Shown one piece after another: positions 25,003 to 34,389 of a DNA stretch of 60,800 nt. Source of the DNA: Empedobacter stercoris (lineage in GTDB: Bacteria > Bacteroidota > Bacteroidia > Flavobacteriales > Weeksellaceae). The notes below the pieces were generated by a model that worked only from the letters and a program-made list of their open reading frames with translations, did not search any database and was not told the DNA's origin. Position numbers and translations under genes: made by a program. How positions within the stretch are numbered: position 1 is the stretch's first letter; each line of letters opens with the position of its first letter. Location of the stretch: assembly GCF_965137335.1 (NCBI RefSeq), contig NZ_CBCRZD010000019.1, one strand, 5' to 3'.

Positions 25003-26589
25003 ATGTCTTTAGAACAAGAAATAAATAAAAGAAAAACCTTTGGTATTATTGCCCATCCCGATGCTGGTAAAACTACTTTAACAGAAAAATTGTTATTATT
25101 TGGTGGTGCGATTCAAGAGGCTGGAGCTGTAAAAAGTAATAAGATTAAGAAAGGCGCAACATCCGATTTCATGGAAATTGAGCGTCAACGTGGAATTTCT
25201 GTTGCAACTTCTGTTTTGGCTTTCGAATACAAAGGAAAAAAAATTAATATCTTAGATACGCCTGGTCACAAGGATTTCGCTGAAGACACTTTCCGTACCT
25301 TGACTGCTGTAGATTCTGCGATTGTTGTTATCGACGTTGCGAAAGGGGTTGAGGAACAAACAATCAAATTAGTAGAAGTTTGTCGCATGCGCAAAATTCC
25401 GATATTGGTTTTTATTAATAAAATGGACCGAGAAGGAAAAGATGCGTTTGATTTGATGGACGAAGTTGAACAAAAATTAGATTTGCATGTAACTCCACTT
25501 TCATGGCCAATCGGTATCGGATCTACATTCAAAGGAATTTATAATATTTGGGAGAAAAATATTAATATTTTTTCTGGAGACAACAAACAAAAAGTTTCTG
25601 AAACAACTAAAGTTGAAGACTTATCAAGTCCAGAATTAGAAACATTAATCGGAACAGATTATGCTGAAAATCTACGTAACGAAATTGATTTGATTGATGG
25701 TGTTTATCCAGAATTTGATATGCAAGAATATATGGACGGAAATTTACAACCTGTATTTTTCGGTTCTGCTTTAAATAATTTTGGAGTGCGCGAATTGTTA
25801 GACGCTTTCGTTGACATCGCTCCTACTCCACAATCAAAAGAAACAGATTTAAGAATCGTAGAACCTTACGAAAATAAATTCTCTGGTTTCGTGTTTAAAA
25901 TTCATGCTAATATGGATCCAAAACACCGCGACCGTTTAGCGTTTATCAAAATTGTTTCTGGAAAATTTGAACGTAACAAAAACTATTTCCACGTTCGTCA
26001 AGGTAAAAACATGAAATTTGCTGCACCAAATGCTTTCTTTGCAGACAAAAAAGAAATCGTTGACGAGTCTTTTGCTGGAGATATTGTCGGTTTACACGAT
26101 ACCGGAAATTTCAGAATTGGAGACACGCTGACAGAAGGAGAAAAATTCAGTTTCAAAGGAATTCCTTCATTCTCACCAGAGCATTTCCGTTACATCAACA
26201 ACGACGATCCAATGAAAGCAAAACAATTGGAAAAAGGAATTGATCAATTAATGGACGAAGGTGTTGCGCAGTTGTTTACTTTAGAAATGAATAATCGTAA
26301 AGTTATCGGAACTGTAGGTGCGTTACAATACGAGGTAATTCAATATCGTTTGGAACACGAATATGGTGCTAAGGCAACTTACGAACCTTTTTCTGTACAC
26401 AAAGCCTGTTGGGTAGAAGTAGAAAATGATAAATCAGAAGAATTCTTAGAATTTAAACGTGTTAAACAACGTTATTTAGCAAGAGATAAATTTAATCAAT
26501 TGGTATTTTTAGCTGATTCTGCATTTACTATTCAAATGACACAAGAAAAATTTCCTTCAGTAAAATTACATTTTGTAAGTGAATTTTAA
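25003..26589 (+). CDS. prfC: Peptide chain release factor 3
   Basis: RF3 is the GTPase that removes RF1/RF2 from the ribosome after termination. From ATG at 25003 it is 528 aa. The G1 motif AHPDAGKT lies at 17-24, the switch region has ERQRGISVATSV, G3 is DTPGHKDF and G4 is NKMDRE. The C-terminal part (LEHEYGAKATYEPFSVHKACW) is typical of RF3 rather than EF-G. A TTG eight codons upstream is inside the promoter box and is unlikely to be used. Confidence 0.97.
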   Translation: MSLEQEINKRKTFGIIAHPDAGKTTLTEKLLLFGGAIQEAGAVKSNKIKKGATSDFMEIERQRGISVATSVLAFEYKGKKINILDTPGHKDFAEDTFRTLTAVDSAIVVIDVAKGVEEQTIKLVEVCRMRKIPILVFINKMDREGKDAFDLMDEVEQKLDLHVTPLSWPIGIGSTFKGIYNIWEKNINIFSGDNKQKVSETTKVEDLSSPELETLIGTDYAENLRNEIDLIDGVYPEFDMQEYMDGNLQPVFFGSALNNFGVRELLDAFVDIAPTPQSKETDLRIVEPYENKFSGFVFKIHANMDPKHRDRLAFIKIVSGKFERNKNYFHVRQGKNMKFAAPNAFFADKKEIVDESFAGDIVGLHDTGNFRIGDTLTEGEKFSFKGIPSFSPEHFRYINNDDPMKAKQLEKGIDQLMDEGVAQLFTLEMNNRKVIGTVGALQYEVIQYRLEHEYGAKATYEPFSVHKACWVEVENDKSEEFLEFKRVKQRYLARDKFNQLVFLADSAFTIQMTQEKFPSVKLHFVSEF

Positions 26590-26639
26590 AGTTTGGTCAG
26601 AAAATTGAATAACGACAGAAACAACATAGAAAAATCCTT

Positions 26640-27467
26640 ATGAAAAAAATCATTTTAAGCTTATCATTGATTACTTCCTTTGCTGTGAATGCAAATGCGC
26701 AAGATTTAAAATCAATTTTTGGTACTTTAAAAAAAGAAGTTGAAAAAACAAATACACAGCCAAATTCTGCTGTAAAAGTTGATTCGGTAAAAATTGTAAA
26801 TAGCTCCACAGAATCAAACACAATATCTGCTGAAGCTTTGAAAAAGGTTAATCATTTACCTAATTCAACAATCGCATCCGGTTTGAAAGAAGCTCTATCA
26901 ATTGGATTGAATGATGGTATTAAATCTTTGAGCCAAAAAAATGGTTTCTACAACAATTCTGTTGCTAAAATCTTGATGCCAGAAGAACTGCAAACTGTCG
27001 AGAAAACTATGCGTTCTTTAGGAATGGGAAGTTTAGCGGATAAAGGAATTAAATTATTGAATGCTGCTGCTGAAGATGCTGTTTCGGAAGCGGCTCCTAT
27101 CTTTGTAAATGCCTTAACTTCGATGACAATAACCGATGCAAAAGACATTTTATTGGGAGGAAATAATTCGGCTACAAATTATTTAAAACTAAAAACGAAT
27201 ACAGATCTTACGAAAGCTTTTCAACCAAAAGTCGAAGCTTCTTTGGGTAAAGTTGGTGCGGATAAAGTTTGGAACAATTTGATCACAAAATACAATACCT
27301 TAACAGGAAACAAGATAGAACCAAACCTGAATGCGTATGTTACACAACAAACATTAAATGGTGTATTTAATATGGTTGCAGAAAAAGAAAATGGAATTAG
27401 AAATAATTCAGCTTTGCAAACAACCTCTATCTTACAGCAGGTTTTCGGATCTCTTTCTAAAAAATAA
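26640..27467 (+). CDS. DUF4197 family exported protein
   Basis: The 275-aa protein has a signal peptide (MKKIILSLSLITSFAVNANAQ). The DUF4197 body starts near residue 75 with TIASGLKEALSIGLNDGIKSLSQKNGFYNN. It continues with AAPIFVNALTSMTITDAKDILLGG and the C-terminal TLNGVFNMVAEKENGIRNN. The family is periplasmic or surface, mostly alpha-helical, and of unknown function. It lies 50 bp after prfC and may share its transcript; a strong terminator follows. Residues 25-70 are a low-complexity linker. Confidence 0.88.
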   Translation: MKKIILSLSLITSFAVNANAQDLKSIFGTLKKEVEKTNTQPNSAVKVDSVKIVNSSTESNTISAEALKKVNHLPNSTIASGLKEALSIGLNDGIKSLSQKNGFYNNSVAKILMPEELQTVEKTMRSLGMGSLADKGIKLLNAAAEDAVSEAAPIFVNALTSMTITDAKDILLGGNNSATNYLKLKTNTDLTKAFQPKVEASLGKVGADKVWNNLITKYNTLTGNKIEPNLNAYVTQQTLNGVFNMVAEKENGIRNNSALQTTSILQQVFGSLSKK

Positions 27468-27470
27468 CAT

Positions 27471-27503
27471 AAAAAAATCGCTACAAATTGTAGCGATTTT
27501 TTT
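27471..27503 (+). terminator. Intrinsic terminator after the DUF4197 gene
   Basis: AAAAAAATCGCTACA and TGTAGCGATTTTTTT form a 15-bp stem with a 3-base loop. Confidence 0.88.
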
Positions 27504-27646
27504 ATGTGTTATTGTATTAACAAATGTTTTTATAAGTTTAAAAATAATAATTTTATAAAGAATGTCGAGCTCCATAAGACTCCACAGTACTTTGAAAAAA
27601 AAGCTGAGATTACTCACAGCTCTTTTAAAATTATTGATTGAATTGA

Positions 27647-30600
27647 TTATTTAATTTCAACACGAATCCCTTCGCTTTGCGCACTCAATTCTGGTGCATA
27701 CATATTTTGCATTGATGTAATTCCATTCGAGAAATTACCAGCATTATTTGCTTTCAAATCATACTCAAAAACATAAGTTCCTTTACGCATATAATCCGAA
27801 AAGAAATTAGTTGCCGCATCTCGCGTACTTTCATAATACCCAAATTCACCTTTCCATTTGTATCCAGAAAGCACATTCACCGGCTCGAAACCACTTGCTC
27901 GCATATCTTTGATGTGAACAAATTGCATGTTACGATCAACAGAAATCTCTAAACGAACAGTTACAATATCGCCTACTTTTATCGGAGTAGAAGTTGTAAT
28001 TTCTTTCAGAACTGGACCGTTAGCTGAATTTTGTTTGATGAATAATTTCTTGTTAAACTGAATTCCAGTTTCAGCAGATTTTATTTTATCCAAATCTTCA
28101 AAATATTGCCAATACATCGCTCCCCAAGCTACACCTGGAGATGTTTTAACAACTTCAACTTTACCCATTTCAGGTTTAATCTCTTCTTTGTTCCAAGAAG
28201 TTTTCACATAACCAGAACCAGCTTGCGAGTTTTTGTCTAAATCGAAATTTGTATTACCAATTTTTACAGTAATTCCTTTGTCAGCATCTATCCATGATTT
28301 TCCGAAATTCATTAATGCATAAACTGCTTTTGTCGTTGCTTTTGTTGAATTCCACTGATTTGTTTGACGATTTTTCAATAACCAAACTTTCATTTCTTCA
28401 ACTGATTTTTCATCTTTCGAAACTTCATCAAATGCTTCAATCAAAAAAGCTTGCGTTTCTACAGGTGCTTGATACCAAAACCAACCCGGTTGATTTTCTT
28501 TCCAATACATCCCCATTTCATCTGATTCGACCGCTTTTTCTTTGATTGAATTGACTACAATTTTAGCCGCAGATTGCATTCCGAAACGATTCATTACAAT
28601 TGCTGCCATCGCTTTTTGTTGCAATGATAAATCGAATTTTGAATCGTTCAAATTCTTTAACATGGCGTTTTTCATTTCTTCTAAATCTTTCGACATCGGA
28701 TAATCTTCTAAGAAAAACGAACGCGCATATAAATAATGTAAACCGTCTGAATAAACGATATTCTTGAATGATTTTTGATCTTTCTTGAATTCTTTGAAAC
28801 GATTTAAATTCTCGTTATCAATATACTGAATTGCTTTTTTGATTAATGGATTTACATCAATTTCAAACGCTTTGAAATTAACGTCCATTTTCTTCATATT
28901 CCCAAATCCTGAAACGATATGCGTTGTAATATATTCGTTTGGACGACCTCCATCAAACCAAGCAAAACCACCATTTGATTGCTGTTTATCTGATAACTTT
29001 TGAAAAGCTGATTTCATTTCCGTTTGCATTTGATTCAATTGGAATAAAACCGCAATTTGTTTCATTTGCTCTTCTTCGCTTTCCGCATTTTTCACCCAAG
29101 GCGTTTCTTCTAAAATGATATTTTTCAATTCTTGGTTCAACTGTAATTTTGATTTCAATTCACCTTTTTTGTTCCAATCATCAAAAACAGCTTTAATTTT
29201 TGGATTCGAATTAATCACTTTCTCCGAAATCATATTCCCATATAAACGTGAGAACACTTGCTCAGCGCATTCGTAAGGATATTCGCGCAAATAAGGCAAC
29301 GAGAAAATCGCATACCAAATTGGATTCGTTGTCATCTCAAACGTTAATTTGAAATTATCCAAAGAAGTTGATTTATTATTGATCATGTTATCGAATTGGA
29401 ACGATTTCTTTTGACCTTCTTTTACATAAATTGGCAACGTTTCTGTCAACATCATACGATTTGTCAAAATTGGTAAAGCCGATTCTTCTCCATCAGAGAA
29501 ATCTCCAGCCGAAGCCACCACACGATACACTACTGCTTGTACATTTTTCGGAACATCAATTGTCCATGTCACTTGGTCTGAATTTCCTCTTGCAACAGAA
29601 AAATTCTGAACTGCATTTGTCAACTTAAATTGTGCATCTATTGGTTGATTGGTAAACGCATCAAACAACATCAGTTTTGCAGAACCATTCAGTACATTAT
29701 CTGATAAATTATTGATTTTAGATGAAATCGAAATTTTATCTCCTTCTCTTAAGAATCTTGGCATATTTGGTACAACCATCAAGTCTTTTTGTGTACGAAC
29801 ATTTTGTTCTAAATAACCTGTTTTAAGGTCTGGTGTATGCGCAATCGCCATGAATTTCCACTCTGTTAAACTTTCTGGCGAAGTAAATTCTATAATAACA
29901 TTTCCTTTTGCATCTGTTTTTAGATTTGGATAAAAGAAAGCTGTTTCATTTAGATCTGTACGTGCTTTTACGTTGTCTAAAGCTGTATTTGCTCCTTTTT
30001 TCGTTGTAATTATCACTACTCCATTTGCTCCTCTTGCGCCATACAAAGCTGTTGCTTGTTCACCTTTCAACACATTGATTGATTGAACATCATCTGGATT
30101 AAGCTCTGGAGCTTTATCATAAACAACTCCATCTACAACGTAAAGTGCGTTTGGATTATCAGAAGATGAAATTCCTCTGATTGAAATTGAATCAGAAGAT
30201 GCATATCCCAAAGATTTTTTATCTCTTGTAATTCCTAAAGCTGTTACAACAGAACCTTCTAAACTTACATCAGCAGCAGGTTCCATTTGAATTCCTTCAA
30301 CTCTTTCTGTGATTGTAGAAGGCTGATTTGGTGCAGCAGATTTTCTCATCATTCGATTCATTCGGTATTGATTGAAACCAAAATCAAATAAATTAAGATC
30401 TAATCCTGCATATCCTCTTGCATAAAAATCATAATTTGTACGATAATAAATTGCTCGAGAAGGATTTGTTGAATAAAATTGATAGAGATTAAATGGATTA
30501 TTTCTTCTTGAATTTGTGAAATTATATACATTAAAATCTAAAGAATTCGACGCAAATTGATCCAAAGAAGCATCATACATACTCGCCAAAACCTCAGCAG

Positions 30601-33600
30601 AAACCTTATCTTTGTTTGGACCTTCAATTTTTAACTGCCATTTTTCTTTTGCGCCTGGCGTCAATTTATCACGTAAAACTTCAGCCGTAACTTTCAGTTG
30701 TTTATTGGTAAATGGAACAGCCAAATTAAGACTTCCTGTTTGCACATCATTGAATTTCGTCATGGCATAATTCACATAAATTCCACCGCGATATTCTTCT
30801 TTAATTGGAATTTCGACTACAAATTTTTTACTCAAATCCAAGAAGCCTTTTTCAATGATTTGTTGATTCGCCTCCACTTCATAATACACATAGGTATCTT
30901 TTGAACCAGATTTAAATTCAATTTTCGCAACATCTTTCGGTTCGAAAGTTGATTTATTAAGCGAAACTGCTAAAAGTGTTTTAATTGCATTTGCTTTCTT
31001 TTCATTCGAAACATAAATCAATTTATCTACCTCAACTTTTTGCGTTCCATCAAATACAAAACCTTTGATGACATAATAACCTTCTTCTAAATTTGAAGCT
31101 TGATTAAATTTAATTTCATCTGAAATTTTTGTATCAAAATCACTTTCGAAAACTTTTTGGTTCGTTGTCCACGTTTTTGGATTCATTTCATCACCATAAG
31201 GTTCATTCGGAAAGATTTTTTTGAATTCTTTTTTCGAATAAAAATTGTAATCTGTTGTAAATTTTTGACGACGAACTATTTCTTTTGGTGCGTTTAACGA
31301 ATAAATTTCGATATGTCCTTTACCGTCTAATTTTTCATCATTCAGATTCTTCACTTCAACTTTGAACGATTTTAAATCATCTACTTTCGTTTTCTCTGAA
31401 ATAGCAATAGTTAAAGACATTCTTGTATCTCCAACTTTAACAGAAGAAGATTCTGATTGCGTTTCTCCATTGATATCCGTCGTATTAACTTCGATAAAAT
31501 AATTGTAGGTTCTTACCTCATCTTTCTTTTTCTCCGAAGCTGGTTTTGCTACAAACTCAAAGTTAAATTTCCCTTCCGCATCTGTTGTTGTTTCTCCAAA
31601 CGTAATTTCTTCGCGTTGTCCACGACCTACTGGAATTGAACGATACCAAGGCCAAAACGTAAAAATTTCTTGACGATAAACACGGTACGAAACTTTAGCA
31701 TTATCGATAGCTGCTCCCGAGAAAGCAATCGCTTTTCCTTCTACTTTTACTTTATCATTTAAACTATAAACACCTTTATTTTTTTCAATTTCTACCTTAA
31801 ATTTTGGACGTTTATATTCTTCTACTTTAAATGAATAATATCCTTGACTATTAATAGCTCTAATCGAAAAGTTTCCTGTTAAACCGCTATTTGGTAAAAC
31901 AAAACTTCCGTTTACAGAACCAAATTCGTTGGTTGTTAAATCCATTTTTGAAAGCTCTTTATTATTGACATCATATAAACCAATCGTCAATTTAGAATTT
32001 GGAATAACTTTTCGAGTCTTATCTTTTGAGGTATAAAAAATTCCTTTGAAATAAACTGTTTGTCCAGGACGATAAATTGCTCGATCTGTAAAAATCTTAA
32101 CCTCATTAGTTGAACGTACATTTTCGTTATAATAATCGTAATAATAAGTCGAATAGATGGTATGTTCATCTTTTATGCGATACTGAAAATTTCTCCATCC
32201 CGAAGGTGTTTGAATGATTCCATCTTTATCAGAAGTCAGAATTTTAGTTTCCTTTTTATTGTAATTTGTCAAATTAGAAAACTCTACAGAAATATTACTT
32301 TCTGGTTTTCCAGTTTCGCGATTGACAACTGATAATTTATCATTCAACGAATTAATCGCATATTTAGAAACCATGATATCTAAATAGTCGATGTCATCTT
32401 TTGTATTAATTTTGAAATCAGTAGTATTCGAAAACAACACAATATAACGACCAACTTTTAACGGATTCAATTTTACAATTGTTGTATGTTCTTGAAAATC
32501 ATCAAACGATTTAACATCAATTACATATTGATCGACAACTTTTAAGCTATTCAGAAATTTTTGAGCTTCTGTAATTCGATTTTCATTGTAAACATTTAAA
32601 ACTTGTATTTTTTCTTTCCCGTCAAAACCTTCGTTATAAGCCAATACTTTTACATAAACCTTATTCAAATTTTTATGCATTAATTGAATTGGTGTATTTT
32701 GATTTTCGTTGATATATTTCTCTGCTTGAACATTTAATTCTTGCGATTTTATCTTCAAAACCAAATTATCTACAACTCTTTTTTCATCAGAATTTGGATA
32801 TTGTTTTGTAAGTTTTTCTTGAATATTAAAAATCTTTTTAACGTTCGCTAACTTTTCTTCTTCCAAACCATAATAATCTGTCGCTAAAGTTGCGTACACA
32901 TAAGATGAATACCACGCTTTTGGATATTTAGTTGCTAAAATTTCTTTTTGTTTGATAAAATCTTGAATCGAAAGTGAATTTCGTTTATTCTCTAATAAAA
33001 TCAATTCATTGTACAAAACAGCATTTTCGTTGTTTTTTTGTTTATTGATTTCAACTAAATCAGAAAGCAATTGATTTGCTTTGTCTTTTTCATCATTTTG
33101 ATTCAGATAATTGATGTAATTTCTTACTAAAACATCATACAAAGTTGGCATTAAATCCAATTGTTCTTGTGCATTTTTCTTGTCATCTGCAAGATTCAAA
33201 ATCATTTTATACTCTTGAGATTTTGCATTGATTAATTCATTTTTTGGTTGAATTGATTTCGAAAAATAATTATTAATCGTTTTCTTGAACGTTTCTTCTG
33301 TCCAAAATCTAACATCATTTGTTGCTTGATTTTCGATAGTTGTACGACTATTTATTTTCCAACGATTTTCGTTGTAATACAATTGATACAAATCGGCCAA
33401 ATACGAATTGGTAATGGCATTATTAACGTTTGATTTTTCGTTTAATTCTTTCTTAAACAAATCAAAAACGAAGTTAACATCGTCTTTTTCATCAGAAGTT
33501 GCAACTTTAATTTTTGATTCGTAAAACAAGGCTTTCAAATAACTTTGTTGATTGTTTTCCTTTTTTGATAAAGCTTTTAATTCATCAATTTTTGGTTGGA

Positions 33601-33724
33601 GAGATTTGAATTGACCATTCTGCATTTGTTGATCAATTTCTTTCCACTTTTGATCAATCGTTGGGGATTGAGCCATAAGCATCGAGTTGGTTAAAATTAA
33701 TAGTAAAAACAAGAATTGTTTCAT
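27647..33724 (-). CDS. Alpha-2-macroglobulin family protein with an embedded SusC-like plug segment (2025 aa)
   Basis: After a signal peptide (MKQFLFLLLILTNSMLMAQ) come a helical N-terminal region (about 25-350) and the MG2-type stretch with FTDRAIYRPGQTVYFKGIFY (near 555-575). Next are further MG domains, the A2M block SLTEWKFMAIAHTPDLKTG (near 1290), and the thioester-type tetrad CAEQ with Cys1486 in YPYECAEQVFSRLYGN. A terpenoid-cyclase-like domain and a C-terminal receptor-like domain finish it. Bacterial A2Ms trap proteases in the periplasm or at the surface. Unusually, residues about 1150-1245 resemble the plug domain of SusC/RagA TonB receptors (ISIRGISS, LYVVDGVVYDKAP, VLKGEQATALYGARGANG). 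No lipobox is seen, so it is not obviously lipidated. It has no pbpC neighbour. Confidence 0.92.
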   Translation of the reverse strand: MKQFLFLLLILTNSMLMAQSPTIDQKWKEIDQQMQNGQFKSLQPKIDELKALSKKENNQQSYLKALFYESKIKVATSDEKDDVNFVFDLFKKELNEKSNVNNAITNSYLADLYQLYYNENRWKINSRTTIENQATNDVRFWTEETFKKTINNYFSKSIQPKNELINAKSQEYKMILNLADDKKNAQEQLDLMPTLYDVLVRNYINYLNQNDEKDKANQLLSDLVEINKQKNNENAVLYNELILLENKRNSLSIQDFIKQKEILATKYPKAWYSSYVYATLATDYYGLEEEKLANVKKIFNIQEKLTKQYPNSDEKRVVDNLVLKIKSQELNVQAEKYINENQNTPIQLMHKNLNKVYVKVLAYNEGFDGKEKIQVLNVYNENRITEAQKFLNSLKVVDQYVIDVKSFDDFQEHTTIVKLNPLKVGRYIVLFSNTTDFKINTKDDIDYLDIMVSKYAINSLNDKLSVVNRETGKPESNISVEFSNLTNYNKKETKILTSDKDGIIQTPSGWRNFQYRIKDEHTIYSTYYYDYYNENVRSTNEVKIFTDRAIYRPGQTVYFKGIFYTSKDKTRKVIPNSKLTIGLYDVNNKELSKMDLTTNEFGSVNGSFVLPNSGLTGNFSIRAINSQGYYSFKVEEYKRPKFKVEIEKNKGVYSLNDKVKVEGKAIAFSGAAIDNAKVSYRVYRQEIFTFWPWYRSIPVGRGQREEITFGETTTDAEGKFNFEFVAKPASEKKKDEVRTYNYFIEVNTTDINGETQSESSSVKVGDTRMSLTIAISEKTKVDDLKSFKVEVKNLNDEKLDGKGHIEIYSLNAPKEIVRRQKFTTDYNFYSKKEFKKIFPNEPYGDEMNPKTWTTNQKVFESDFDTKISDEIKFNQASNLEEGYYVIKGFVFDGTQKVEVDKLIYVSNEKKANAIKTLLAVSLNKSTFEPKDVAKIEFKSGSKDTYVYYEVEANQQIIEKGFLDLSKKFVVEIPIKEEYRGGIYVNYAMTKFNDVQTGSLNLAVPFTNKQLKVTAEVLRDKLTPGAKEKWQLKIEGPNKDKVSAEVLASMYDASLDQFASNSLDFNVYNFTNSRRNNPFNLYQFYSTNPSRAIYYRTNYDFYARGYAGLDLNLFDFGFNQYRMNRMMRKSAAPNQPSTITERVEGIQMEPAADVSLEGSVVTALGITRDKKSLGYASSDSISIRGISSSDNPNALYVVDGVVYDKAPELNPDDVQSINVLKGEQATALYGARGANGVVIITTKKGANTALDNVKARTDLNETAFFYPNLKTDAKGNVIIEFTSPESLTEWKFMAIAHTPDLKTGYLEQNVRTQKDLMVVPNMPRFLREGDKISISSKINNLSDNVLNGSAKLMLFDAFTNQPIDAQFKLTNAVQNFSVARGNSDQVTWTIDVPKNVQAVVYRVVASAGDFSDGEESALPILTNRMMLTETLPIYVKEGQKKSFQFDNMINNKSTSLDNFKLTFEMTTNPIWYAIFSLPYLREYPYECAEQVFSRLYGNMISEKVINSNPKIKAVFDDWNKKGELKSKLQLNQELKNIILEETPWVKNAESEEEQMKQIAVLFQLNQMQTEMKSAFQKLSDKQQSNGGFAWFDGGRPNEYITTHIVSGFGNMKKMDVNFKAFEIDVNPLIKKAIQYIDNENLNRFKEFKKDQKSFKNIVYSDGLHYLYARSFFLEDYPMSKDLEEMKNAMLKNLNDSKFDLSLQQKAMAAIVMNRFGMQSAAKIVVNSIKEKAVESDEMGMYWKENQPGWFWYQAPVETQAFLIEAFDEVSKDEKSVEEMKVWLLKNRQTNQWNSTKATTKAVYALMNFGKSWIDADKGITVKIGNTNFDLDKNSQAGSGYVKTSWNKEEIKPEMGKVEVVKTSPGVAWGAMYWQYFEDLDKIKSAETGIQFNKKLFIKQNSANGPVLKEITTSTPIKVGDIVTVRLEISVDRNMQFVHIKDMRASGFEPVNVLSGYKWKGEFGYYESTRDAATNFFSDYMRKGTYVFEYDLKANNAGNFSNGITSMQNMYAPELSAQSEGIRVEIK

Positions 33725-33813
33725 AGAGTTTTTCTTTTATGAGTAGATGCAAGTTACGGAAAAATGGTTGGTTGAAGAAGTAAAATAATCAGCAATCGTT
33801 TGATAGATAGCAC

Positions 33814-33848
33814 AAAAAAAAACCTGAATGTTTCCATTCAGATTTTTT
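33814..33848 (-). terminator. Intrinsic terminator after the pRiA4b ORF-3-like gene
   Basis: AACCTGAATG and CATTCAGATT flank a TTTC loop with A and T runs outside. It separates the cca operon from the downstream alpha-2-macroglobulin gene. Confidence 0.75.
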
Positions 33849-33873
33849 GATATATAAGTCGATTTATTACTTT

Positions 33874-34386
33874 TTATAAATCGTCTACGTCTAAATCATC
33901 GTCGATTTGTAAATCATTCAATTCAGCATCCTCTACAAAATCAATCTCATCTTCGTCATCTAAATCAACTAACATGTCTTTTTTAGGCGCTTTAAGAGGC
34001 ATTGACCCAAAACGGTAAACAGTTAATGGGTAATTAAGTACAGCTGGTTTTTCTTCTACTGAAATTAATTCTGCAACAAATGTCCACATTTCCATAAAAT
34101 CATATACAAAAGCCATACGATCACCTTGATTAATAAAAGCTTCTTTGATATAGAAATCTGCCATTGTTTCGTCTGTCCCATCATCAGACATATCCTCTAA
34201 AGGAATTTCTTTTGTTTGGTTTCCATCTTCATCTAATTCATAGAATGATGCCAACTCCTCACCTTGTAAACTAAAGGCACTTATGATCCCTTTGTACAAT
34301 GTAAATAATGTTTGCTTCTCCTTAATTTCTATGTCCCTAAAAACATCCTCTTTTGAATCAAGGAATACTCGAATTTTATATATCAC
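33874..34386 (-). CDS. Plasmid pRiA4b ORF-3-like (IS1096 TnpR-like) protein
   Basis: The 170-aa protein starts IYKIRVFLDSKEDVFRDIEI and has the NQGDRMAFVYDFMEMWTFVAEL block. Both recall the pRiA4b ORF-3-like family, a domain named after a plasmid ORF with no proven function. The GTG start (34384-34386) lies immediately before the stop of the CCA enzyme gene, so they are coupled. The last 35 residues are extremely acidic (DLDDEDEIDFVEDAEL onward), a feature I would not expect from the domain itself. It is cytoplasmic and is followed by a terminator. Confidence 0.75.
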   Translation of the reverse strand: MIYKIRVFLDSKEDVFRDIEIKEKQTLFTLYKGIISAFSLQGEELASFYELDEDGNQTKEIPLEDMSDDGTDETMADFYIKEAFINQGDRMAFVYDFMEMWTFVAELISVEEKPAVLNYPLTVYRFGSMPLKAPKKDMLVDLDDEDEIDFVEDAELNDLQIDDDLDVDDL

Positions 34387-34389
34387 TTT

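Noticed and set aside
25266..25532. Minus-strand ORF within prfC
   Set aside because: It is fully inside a conserved gene on the other strand, with codon-derived low complexity.
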